Positions 27,548 through 34,992 of a DNA stretch of 64,000 nt are shown here, piece after piece; the stretch's first letter is position 1, and each line of letters opens with the position of its first letter. Made by a program: the position numbers and the translations under genes. Source of the stretch: JADCRZ01 sp031399065. GTDB taxonomy: Bacteria; Bacteroidota; Bacteroidia; Chitinophagales; Chitinophagaceae. The notes under the pieces were generated by a model. The model was not told where the DNA came from, did not search any database, and worked only from the letters and a program-made list of their open reading frames with translations. Where the stretch lies: the NCBI GenBank assembly GCA_031399065.1, contig JANNOM010000077.1:1-64000 (forward strand), written 5' to 3'.

Positions 27548-28116
27548 AATCTGCCTACCGGTTTTTATACCTGATTCCTAATTTTATTATCCTTAAATGG
27601 AACAAAGTATCCTTTGCCTCTTTCTCCTTTTACGGAATGGTATGGATCAGAAACAGTGGCCATATTTCTTTCGGTGAACGGATAAAAATAAACTCGCATC
27701 CCACGGCTAATGTTATAGGTGGGGATATCCGCACCTGTTTTGTGGTGAGAAAAGGGGCAGCTATCATTGTGGGCTCCAACGTATCCATATCGAATTCCAC
27801 GTTTTGCTCCGCAGATAAAATTATTATTGAGGATTATGTGATGATAGGAGGGAGTTGTAAAATATGGGATTCCGACTTCCATCCCATGGATCCTGAAACC
27901 AGGAAGCGGACTCCTAATCAAAATTTTATCAGTAAACCAATACATATTAAGCAGTCCGCCTTTATTGGCGGATCAAGTATTATCCTGAAAGGAGTAACAA
28001 TCGGAAAAAATGCTGTTGTCGGAGCGGGAAGCGTCGTGAGTAAAGATATCCCGGATAATGAGATATGGGCCGGTAACCCCGCCAGGTTTATTAAAAAAAT
28101 AGATGTACATGGATAA
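27544..28116 (+). CDS. Hexapeptide-repeat acyltransferase, paralogue of the 23989-24612 product
   Basis: The 190-residue protein has the beta-helix repeats IIVGSNVSISNSTFC, IIIEDYVMIGGSCKIWD, SDFHPMD and VTIGKNAVVGAGSVVS, with the end NEIWAGNPARFI. The arrangement matches the acyltransferase at 23989-24612 nearly motif for motif, so the two are paralogues that may acetylate different positions. The start ATG overlaps the previous stop (ATGA at 27544). Confidence 0.9.
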   Translation: MKSAYRFLYLIPNFIILKWNKVSFASFSFYGMVWIRNSGHISFGERIKINSHPTANVIGGDIRTCFVVRKGAAIIVGSNVSISNSTFCSADKIIIEDYVMIGGSCKIWDSDFHPMDPETRKRTPNQNFISKPIHIKQSAFIGGSSIILKGVTIGKNAVVGAGSVVSKDIPDNEIWAGNPARFIKKIDVHG

Positions 28117-28867
28117 GCGTTTCGATTTTATGGGGGTTCATTTATCCGTAATAAATACTTCTAAAGTATTTAATCTGATTGCGCATCGAAAAATAAGCAT
28201 ACCGGGTTATGTATGTTTTCCGGATACTTCCGTAGTGAAGGAAGCCAATGAAGATCCCTTTCTTGCGTCCATTTTAAACAAGGCACAGCTTACTATTCCG
28301 GATGGTAAACCCTCTCAACTGGCGGCTTTTTTAAAGGGTTACGATGAAGTAGAAACGGTATCTGGATTTCACCTTTGCAATGCCCTTTTAAACACTGGTC
28401 TCAGTCATTATTTCTATGGCGGAAACGACACGATTATCCGGAATATGCAACTTAATATCGAATCGGAGTTTCCGCAGGCCAATGTACTGGGTTATAAAGC
28501 TCCCCCGTTTTTAAACAAGAAAGACGTAGAAAATAATGCATCGATACAAAAAGATATGGATCATATCCGCACGCTTAATCCGGACCTTGTCTGGATAGGA
28601 ATCAGTAGCCCCAAACAGGATTACCTGATGCATTTTTTCTATCAGCAGCTTCCCGGTTCCCTGATGTTGGGGGTAGGGGGTGTTTTCCTTTATTTTTCAG
28701 ATAAATCTCTTAAAAGCCCGGAACTCGTAAAAAAAATAGGGTTAAGGTGGGCATACCGGCTTCTTAAAGAACCGGCCAGGCTTTGGCCCAAATATTACGG
28801 CACTTTAAAGTTCCTTTTCTTTAATTCAGGGTATTTCATTAGAGCTTTAATAGATAGAAAACAATAG
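28103..28867 (+). CDS. WecG/TagA/CpsF family glycosyltransferase (GT26)
   Basis: The 254-residue protein carries the family signature: PDTSVVKEANEDP, then IPDGKPSQLAAFLKG, then HYFYGGNDTI, LVWIGISSPKQD and LMLGVGGVFLYFSD. Members transfer an N-acetylmannosamine(uronic acid)-type or related sugar to an undecaprenyl-linked acceptor. The sugar used here is not known. The start is either ATG 28103 or ATG 28109; both overlap the end of the acyltransferase gene. It is the last gene of the main exopolysaccharide operon. Confidence 0.93.
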   Translation: MYMDKRFDFMGVHLSVINTSKVFNLIAHRKISIPGYVCFPDTSVVKEANEDPFLASILNKAQLTIPDGKPSQLAAFLKGYDEVETVSGFHLCNALLNTGLSHYFYGGNDTIIRNMQLNIESEFPQANVLGYKAPPFLNKKDVENNASIQKDMDHIRTLNPDLVWIGISSPKQDYLMHFFYQQLPGSLMLGVGGVFLYFSDKSLKSPELVKKIGLRWAYRLLKEPARLWPKYYGTLKFLFFNSGYFIRALIDRKQ

Positions 28868-28971
28868 TCCGGAATTAAAACACCGCTGCTCACACTTTTT
28901 TGGAAATTATATATCAAATAAGGCATTTAATCCGTTTTAGTACAAATGGATTAATCACCCAATGCCTATTT

Positions 28972-29541
28972 ATGAAGCTGACCCAATATCTTAAGTCCCA
29001 CCTGCTGCCTGCAGTAGCTTTTACCTGTGCATTTTCCAGTCAGGCCTGCGCACAAACGGATAAAGGAATTACCCTTAGTTTTGGAGTTATGGGCGCACAT
29101 CCTTTGAGTGCCGAATTTTCCACTACTCACAGTATAGGCTCGGGGCCCATAAGCAGCCTCATTATTCCGGTAAGTTTTAAAGGTGACCTGACAGCCACGC
29201 TGAAAGCGACCTCTTTCCTGGGTAAACGCATTCCGGGAAAGGATTCTTATTACAAACATAAAAATGTGATGTACCTGCTGGTTGGTTACAGGTATAATTT
29301 TAACCCTGACCTGGAGAGTGCCTTTTACCTGGAACCCAGGGTAGGGTATGCTTTGATAGGCACCATCAATAAAGCGATTTGTTACGAACCTACTTTTGGA
29401 TATTATCTGAACGACAAGTTCGATATAGGTATCTGGATGCAGAACACCGTTACTACGGAAAAATATGAAAAAATAGGAGCCATTGGAGTTACCGTTAACC
29501 TCTCCTTTCATAATCTGCTGAAGTTTCTTAACTACTATTAA
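28972..29541 (+). CDS. Small outer-membrane beta-barrel-like protein
   Basis: I chose the ATG at 28972 because it begins a good signal peptide (MKLTQYLKSHLLPAVAFTCA, cleaved after ACA, mature QTDKG); an in-frame start at 28900 would place 24 odd residues before it. The mature ~160 residues alternate polar and hydrophobic positions (VMYLLVGYRYNF, FDIGIWMQNTV, GAIGVTVNLSF), as expected for a small outer-membrane barrel. No family is recognised. It follows the exopolysaccharide genes, and a link to them is only positional. Confidence 0.68.
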   Translation: MKLTQYLKSHLLPAVAFTCAFSSQACAQTDKGITLSFGVMGAHPLSAEFSTTHSIGSGPISSLIIPVSFKGDLTATLKATSFLGKRIPGKDSYYKHKNVMYLLVGYRYNFNPDLESAFYLEPRVGYALIGTINKAICYEPTFGYYLNDKFDIGIWMQNTVTTEKYEKIGAIGVTVNLSFHNLLKFLNYY

Positions 29542-29548
29542 TCGTTAT

Positions 29549-29580
29549 CGGGAAATTAACGCTGATCTTATTCCCGTTTT
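29549..29580 (+). terminator. Putative terminator after the small barrel gene
   Basis: CGGGAA (29549-29554) pairs with TTCCCG (29571-29576), with possible extra TAA/TTA pairing inside, and is followed by TTTTATT. Confidence 0.5.
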
Positions 29581-29751
29581 ATTCTCTTCTATAGTCGCAT
29601 AGGTGCTTTGCCGATGTACTTACGTAGTTGATATAGAACCCCGGGCTGATACAGTACGGGACTTGCGTGTTACAAATAAATCTATGCATTTCATCTCATT
29701 TCTACTGACATACTTTCAATTATTTATCCTTTAATAACTCCTAACTGCTAT

Positions 29752-29787
29752 CAATAAAAAAGTCAAAGCCTTTTTAAGACTTTGACT
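29752..29787 (-). terminator. Intrinsic terminator of the initiating phosphotransferase gene
   Basis: On the minus strand AGTCAAAG (29780-29787) pairs with CTTTGACT (29761-29768) and is followed by TTTTTATT, 26 bases after the stop of the gene at 29813. Confidence 0.85.
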
Positions 29788-29812
29788 ACGTCAGGGATTT
29801 TAGGGTTAAATA

Positions 29813-31237
29813 TCAGAAAGCTGCGCTATGTGTTTTTTCTCCGAACATTGTAAGGAATACAATTTTTACATCCAGCATAGGCGACCAATTTTCCACATAC
29901 CATAAGTCGTGCAAAGTGCGGTTGTGTTTTTGTTCTTCCGTATCAGTCGGTCCACGCCATCCGTTCACCTGCGCCCAACCGGTTATGCCTGGCTTCAGGT
30001 AATGGCGCACCATATAATTATCCACTTCCTGCTGCATCAACTGGTTAAGCTGAATGCGGTGCGGGCGTGGACCTACCACACTCATATGCCCGAGCAGCAC
30101 GTTCAGGAATTGCGGTAATTCATCCAGGCTGTATTTTCTCAAAACGCGACCCAGCGGGGTAATTCTCGGATCGTTTTTTTGCGTAGAAGCTGTGCCGCCC
30201 ATTTCAGCGTCGTTCAGGTGCATGCTTCTGAATTTAAACAGTTTGAACTGCTTGCCGTTTTGTCCGAGCCGCACCGGGCAATAAAATATAGGCCCGGGAG
30301 ATTCAAGTTTAATCAATAGGGCCAGGACAAAATAAAGAGGTGAAAGTAATAAAAGTACCGCCAGCGAGAAAGCAATGTCCCCAAATCTTTTCCAGGTAGC
30401 AGAGCGGAGTTTATCCAGTGATATCTCTCTTATGTTAATCACAGGCGTATCGCCCATGCAGGTAGTTTTATATTTTTTACCCAGCAAACGAAAATAGTCA
30501 GGAACCAGGCGGATTCGTATACCATAATAATCTACCCTGTCAATAACATATTGTATTTTTTGATCGAGATGAGCCGGCAGGGTAATAATTACTTCATCCA
30601 CCCGTATTTGCTTAAGTACTTTATCGATGTCATTAACGGAACCAAGCATCAGGTGATGTTTTGTGGCATCCGTCTTCACATCGTCCAGGAAACCGATTAT
30701 CCGATAGCCAAAATCAGGATTTTGCTCAAAGTATTTTTCAATATCTGCGCTTACCTGTCCTGTGCCAACTATCAGCGTTTTCCTTACATTCTTGCCATTG
30801 ATGCGCATCATGCCTACCAGTTTGTAAAGCAGAAAATTCACCATCAGGTCTATCAATGGAAAACATATCAGCATGGTAATAAAATGTTCACGCGTATATT
30901 CAGGGATTCCGAAAAGCAGATAGATAAGTGCCAATACACCCGCGAAGGTAAAGTGACCTTTCAGGTGGTTTATTAACCGGAACTTAAAACTGTTATGCAA
31001 ATGCAGCAGATAAACTTTATTTACCGAAGTAACGATAAACCATAATAAACTGAATGTAATAAGATCGAGGAAGTCCCGGCTCATGAAGTAGTTGCCTCGA
31101 AAAACAACATGAGTGATGGCAAAGACGGCGATCAGGATGAAAAAATCAGCTATGCCATAGAGTAGCATAAGCCTTTGGTCTGAACGGATCATAGATCTAG
31201 TTTTTAGTAGGTATGGATTCTTAATTGTAATTCTCAC
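29813..31237 (-). CDS. Undecaprenyl-phosphate sugar phosphotransferase (WcaJ/WbaP type)
   Basis: The 474-residue membrane protein starts the exopolysaccharide repeat unit by moving a sugar-1-phosphate to undecaprenyl phosphate. It has an N-terminal four-helix region, then a CoA-binding-like Rossmann domain (RKTLIVGTGQVSADI). A fifth helix (IAFSLAVLLLLSPLYFVLALL) leads into the catalytic bacterial sugar transferase domain with KLFKFRSMH, YSLDELPQFLNVL, VGPRPH and PGITGWAQVNGWRG. The start shown is a GTG; an ATG at 31190-31192 (MIRSDQRLMLLYG) is a plausible alternative. It faces the main operon tail to tail and has its own terminator. Confidence 0.95.
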   Translation of the reverse strand: MRITIKNPYLLKTRSMIRSDQRLMLLYGIADFFILIAVFAITHVVFRGNYFMSRDFLDLITFSLLWFIVTSVNKVYLLHLHNSFKFRLINHLKGHFTFAGVLALIYLLFGIPEYTREHFITMLICFPLIDLMVNFLLYKLVGMMRINGKNVRKTLIVGTGQVSADIEKYFEQNPDFGYRIIGFLDDVKTDATKHHLMLGSVNDIDKVLKQIRVDEVIITLPAHLDQKIQYVIDRVDYYGIRIRLVPDYFRLLGKKYKTTCMGDTPVINIREISLDKLRSATWKRFGDIAFSLAVLLLLSPLYFVLALLIKLESPGPIFYCPVRLGQNGKQFKLFKFRSMHLNDAEMGGTASTQKNDPRITPLGRVLRKYSLDELPQFLNVLLGHMSVVGPRPHRIQLNQLMQQEVDNYMVRHYLKPGITGWAQVNGWRGPTDTEEQKHNRTLHDLWYVENWSPMLDVKIVFLTMFGEKTHSAAF

Positions 31238-31412
31238 TACAACACGATAAAGATATATAAAACATTTACAAAGTCAAATAGCATCGTATAAATAGATAGC
31301 TGCTCGTATGTTTATCAATGTTTATCATGTAGTTCCTATTCGTATAATTACTTTTAACTTGCCTGATAAATTACCATTTCCCCTAAACAAATCCCATTTC
31401 CTTACTTTATAC

Positions 31413-31420
31413 TATTTTTG
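31413..31420 (+). promoter_or_regulatory. Putative -7 promoter element of ftsE
   Basis: TATTTTTG matches TAnnTTTG, 23 bases before the ftsE start codon. Confidence 0.55.
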
Positions 31421-31443
31421 CTCAATAAAATTATTTAACCAGC

Positions 31444-32136
31444 ATGTCTGAAAAAATAGTAGAACTACGCGACGTCAACATCTATCAGGGTAATAATCTC
31501 ATCCTCCAGGATGTAAATATTAACGTTAATAAAGGTGAATTCGTATACCTCGTTGGTAAGACCGGTACGGGTAAATCCAGTCTTTTGAAAACACTCTATG
31601 GCGATCTTACACTTAAGGAAGGAGAAGGTACTGTGGCAGGATTCAATCTGAAAGATATGAACTGGAAAAAGGTCCCGTTTTTAAGACGTACGCTGGGTGT
31701 GGTGTTCCAGGACTTCCAGTTACTTACCGACCGGAACGTAAATAACAATCTTAAATTCGTTTTAAAAGCAACCGGATGGAAAGATGATAAACTGATGGAT
31801 GAAAAAATATCCGATGTACTGGATAAGGTGGGACTTAAATCCAAAGGATTTAAAATGCCTTTTGAAATGAGTGGCGGCGAACAGCAAAGGGTAGATATAG
31901 CCAGGGCGATGCTTAACTCACCCAAACTTATACTGGCAGATGAACCCACTGGCAATCTCGACCCCGAAACCTCCGATGAAATAATGCAACTGCTTTTCAG
32001 CATCAGCCGCGACTATGGTACTGCCGTAGTAATGGCTACTCATGACTATATAGTGATTAACAAATATCCTGCACGCACGCTTAAAACAGAAAGGGGGAAA
32101 GTGGAAGACAATGCTACGGTGTCGTACACAAGCTAA
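31444..32136 (+). CDS. ftsE: FtsE-like ABC transporter ATP-binding protein
   Basis: The 230-residue ATPase has Walker A (GKTGTGKSS), the LSGG-type signature MSGGEQQRVDIARAM, and Walker B (LILADEPTGNLDP) followed by the H-loop ATHD. Together with LRRTLGVVFQDFQLLTDRNV this is typical of FtsE, which with FtsX controls cell-wall hydrolases at division. No ftsX lies in this window, so the pair is split. The gene is convergent with a glycosyltransferase gene only three bases away. A general LolD-type transporter ATPase is the main alternative identity. Confidence 0.85.
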   Translation: MSEKIVELRDVNIYQGNNLILQDVNINVNKGEFVYLVGKTGTGKSSLLKTLYGDLTLKEGEGTVAGFNLKDMNWKKVPFLRRTLGVVFQDFQLLTDRNVNNNLKFVLKATGWKDDKLMDEKISDVLDKVGLKSKGFKMPFEMSGGEQQRVDIARAMLNSPKLILADEPTGNLDPETSDEIMQLLFSISRDYGTAVVMATHDYIVINKYPARTLKTERGKVEDNATVSYTS

Positions 32137-32139
32137 ACA

Positions 32140-33273
32140 CTACCCATAAATTTCCTCTATCAGCTTAAGTGCATTTTTGTGATTATCATAAGTGCCGTAA
32201 AGGAGTTTTTCTCTTAGCCTTATTTCCTCCTCGCCAAAAACGTGATGATACAACTGCATAATTACTTCCTGGAATGCAGATGCGGTGGTGGCTACATGAC
32301 AAGCCGCCTCGAGGCCGGTTCTGTATATAGTAGCATCGTTCACCACGCAATGGCGGCCGTTGTATAAGGCATTCAGTAATTTTAATTTAATACCTGTATC
32401 ATTAAACGAGGGCAATACATGGATCTGCGCCTTTGCGATCAGTTCTTTCATTTGCAGCTCACCGGGATTTTCTACCAGGCAGGTATGGCATCGCTGGTGA
32501 GCAATACGTATTAAGGCAGAAGAGGGGTCTTTTCCCGCAACAACGAAAGGAATCTTTATTTTACTAAAAACTTCTTCGAGTAACCAGATAGCCGCTTTTT
32601 CATTTTCGGCTACAGATAAGTTGCCGTGATAGAGGCAATAGGTTCCGAGTCCTTCGGGGCTTTCCACTTTCGTGTAAGGCAAAAAAACCGGTAGCGTCGT
32701 AATACGGGTAGCGTTGTATTTTTTCCGGTAAGTATCCGCATCTTTATCGGATACGGCAAGTATAGGCAAGCGTGAAGCGATCTTTTCTTCGTAACATTTT
32801 AGCAGGCGGCTTTCGTGAAAATAATAAGCCTTCTTTATAATCGAACGCTCGTTCCTGCATAAATGATAATAATATTCATGCTCCACATTATGAAGACGGA
32901 GTATCATCTTCCGGCCATTCATACGTTCATCGTTAAGCGGCCATGTACAATGTACGCCCTCCAACAAAACAGGGAAATCATCCTGGAGCAGCCGCTTTAC
33001 CAGTAAGGGATTATTGCGGGAGGCGACGATATAGGGAATGCAATGCGAAAACCCTTTATGCCCTTCGTTTCTTGTATAATAAATTACTTCTTCACAATAT
33101 TTATTCAGTTCGGGCTGCTCGCCTCTTCCATATTCGAAGCAGTGAAGATGTATGCGAATGCCCATTTCGTGCAGTGTCTTTATCTTGTAAAAAAGATCGA
33201 ATACTCCGCCGTAATTGACAGGGTAGGGTACATCTAAACAAACTATATGTAAATGCTTATCAGGAATCACCAA
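32140..33273 (-). CDS. Glycosyltransferase, GT4-like
   Basis: The 377-residue GT-B protein begins HLHIVCLDVPYPVNYGGVFD and has a C-terminal half with CLYHGNLSVAENEKAA and IHVLPSFNDTGIKLKLLNAL. The latter is a GIKLK form of the donor-binding segment seen in some family 4/1 enzymes. The frame opens with TTG (33271-33273) followed at once by GTG (33268-33270); either could be the start, and both overlap the upstream transferase gene by 11-14 bases. Substrate unknown; a role in surface polysaccharide synthesis is likely. Confidence 0.82.
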   Translation of the reverse strand: MVIPDKHLHIVCLDVPYPVNYGGVFDLFYKIKTLHEMGIRIHLHCFEYGRGEQPELNKYCEEVIYYTRNEGHKGFSHCIPYIVASRNNPLLVKRLLQDDFPVLLEGVHCTWPLNDERMNGRKMILRLHNVEHEYYYHLCRNERSIIKKAYYFHESRLLKCYEEKIASRLPILAVSDKDADTYRKKYNATRITTLPVFLPYTKVESPEGLGTYCLYHGNLSVAENEKAAIWLLEEVFSKIKIPFVVAGKDPSSALIRIAHQRCHTCLVENPGELQMKELIAKAQIHVLPSFNDTGIKLKLLNALYNGRHCVVNDATIYRTGLEAACHVATTASAFQEVIMQLYHHVFGEEEIRLREKLLYGTYDNHKNALKLIEEIYG

Positions 33274-34354
33274 GTAGTTTTTTATAAAAAGCCAGCAGTT
33301 TCTGTTCTTCTTTCTGCCAATTCAGTTCTTTACGCGCCATGAGGCAATTTTGCTGCAATTCGCGGTAAAGATTATCATTCTTCAATAAAAGATTCAACCC
33401 TTCCGCTATCGCTTCAGGACTAAGATCTTCCAATAGAACACCGATTTTGTATTGATTGTTTATTTCTGCGTAAACAGGGTAGTTGACACATAATTGCGGA
33501 ATACCTGCATGGATGTAGTCGAAAAACCGGTTGGCAAGGGAATAATAATTACTCATACCGGCTTTATCGAACAGGGTTACTCCGGCGCGGGCTCTTAAAG
33601 TATATTCTTTTAGTTCTTTTGGTAGTATTTTGCCTTTTAAAATAACTTTATTTTCCAGGCCATATTGACGGACCAGGTTTTTTACCTGGCTCATAAAATT
33701 GCCATCACCACAAATAATAAGAGGGGCATCCACCCATTGCATGGCTGGTATCAGGGTTTCGAAGCTCCGGCCTTCATTTACTGCACCCTGGTAAATAATA
33801 TATCCTTCCTGTTTTACCGGAATACCATCAGGCTCAAATAATGCAATGTTCCGGATAACTTCGTACTTCACGCTGTACATTCTTTCAAACTCTTTACGGA
33901 TGGGCTCATTAACGGTGTAACCATATTTGAAACGGGGAACAGTATAACGTTCGATCATTTTCCAGATGCGGTAAATGACCGGCCGGGTAACTACTTCCTT
34001 CATTTCACAAAAAAGTTCGTGGGCATCGTACACCCGGATGATTTTTTTGACCTTTGAACTAATGTAGCAGGGGATAATGGTATCAAGGTCAATGGCACAA
34101 ATAAGGTCGGTTTTTTTAAACAGCAGAAAAAATAGTAGCCGGATATTGTATTCGATATAAAAAAGCTTTCCTTTATTAAAGATACTTGTAAGCCACTTCT
34201 GGCTGTAGACAGTTCCAGATAATGGAAGCGAATGCTTTGTTGCTGCACCCGTAAGCGTTACCTCATACCCCGCCTGAGCAAGCGAAGAACAGATACGCAT
34301 CATACGCTGGTCGTAATTGAGATCATTGGTTACGGTAAAAATGATTCTTTTCAT
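33260..34354 (-). CDS. Glycosyltransferase family 4-like protein
   Basis: The 364-residue protein starts KRIIFTVTNDLNYDQRMMRI, a common start in Bacteroidota family 4 transferases. It carries VIRNIALFEPDG, YIIYQGAVNEGRSFETLIPA and the donor-site region AGMSNYYSLANRFFDYIHAGIP. It overlaps the following transferase gene, so the two form a translationally coupled pair. They may extend or modify the polysaccharide from the adjacent locus or make a separate surface glycan. Confidence 0.85.
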   Translation of the reverse strand: MKRIIFTVTNDLNYDQRMMRICSSLAQAGYEVTLTGAATKHSLPLSGTVYSQKWLTSIFNKGKLFYIEYNIRLLFFLLFKKTDLICAIDLDTIIPCYISSKVKKIIRVYDAHELFCEMKEVVTRPVIYRIWKMIERYTVPRFKYGYTVNEPIRKEFERMYSVKYEVIRNIALFEPDGIPVKQEGYIIYQGAVNEGRSFETLIPAMQWVDAPLIICGDGNFMSQVKNLVRQYGLENKVILKGKILPKELKEYTLRARAGVTLFDKAGMSNYYSLANRFFDYIHAGIPQLCVNYPVYAEINNQYKIGVLLEDLSPEAIAEGLNLLLKNDNLYRELQQNCLMARKELNWQKEEQKLLAFYKKLLGDS

Positions 34355-34523
34355 GCTTTAACAATAAACCCCCGGGAAACTATTTTGTAGAGATATGATA
34401 AAAACTGGTCCAAAGATGCAAAAATGGGAGAAAACCCGGTATTTCCGTTTATTAACAAACAGACTCGCTATTGTGAAACCAACTATAATTCGGTAAAAGT
34501 CAACCTGTTTTATTAATTTTTAT

Positions 34524-34531
34524 TACCTTTG
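34524..34531 (+). promoter_or_regulatory. Putative -7 promoter element of rpsO
   Basis: TACCTTTG matches the Bacteroidota -7 consensus, 52 bases before the rpsO start codon. Confidence 0.6.
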
Positions 34532-34583
34532 CCGCCAAAATAAGCAGAATAAAAAATTTGGATGCCTTTTAAAAAAATCTAAG

Positions 34584-34856
34584 ATGTCGTATTTAACAAA
34601 AGAAAAAACAGCAAACATTTTCACTCAATTCGGCGGTTCTTCCACCAATACCGGCTCAATTGAAGGGCAAATTGCGCTGCTGACAGAGCGTATTTCCTCC
34701 ATCTCCAAGCATTTACAGGAGAACAAAAAAGACTTTTCCACACACCGCGGATTGATGCGCATGGTAGGACAAAGAAAACGGTTACTCACCTACCTTAGCA
34801 AGCATAACCTTCAGGGTTATCGCCAGTTGATCGAAAAATTAGGATTAAGGAAGTAA
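34584..34856 (+). CDS. rpsO: 30S ribosomal protein S15
   Basis: The 90-residue protein contains the S15 core (GSIEGQIALLTERISSISKH, then KKDFSTHRGLMRMVGQRKRL and LLTYLSKHNLQGYRQLIEKL). It binds 16S rRNA early in 30S assembly. It is followed by pnp, the classical rpsO-pnp order, with a hairpin between them. Confidence 0.98.
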   Translation: MSYLTKEKTANIFTQFGGSSTNTGSIEGQIALLTERISSISKHLQENKKDFSTHRGLMRMVGQRKRLLTYLSKHNLQGYRQLIEKLGLRK

Positions 34857-34877
34857 AGTATTCAGGTATAAAACGTT

Positions 34878-34912
34878 ATTCCCAACTATTAAACGGTTGG
34901 GAATATTTTGTT
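34878..34912 (+). terminator. Hairpin between rpsO and pnp (terminator or processing site)
   Basis: ATTCCCAAC (34878-34886) pairs perfectly with GTTGGGAAT (34896-34904), followed by ATTTTGTT. It may be a partial terminator or an RNase processing site. Confidence 0.7.
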
Positions 34913-34992
34913 ATATGTACTTTCAATAATTTCCGAAGCCGGTACTGCCTTCCAGGCAGTATGAACTATTCAATATTAAAGCTGCGATTATT

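Noticed and set aside
29542..29812. Gap between the two convergent parts of the polysaccharide locus as a possible lost gene
   Set aside because: No frame of useful length or recognisable remnant; it holds only the two terminator hairpins.
30551..30976. A 141-codon open frame opposite the initiating phosphotransferase gene
   Set aside because: It is a shadow of the well-supported minus-strand gene and has no start signal or known domain.
16542..31237. The polysaccharide locus as a phage-defence island
   Set aside because: All genes fit glycan assembly and export; no nuclease, toxin, reverse transcriptase or NTPase of a defence system is present.
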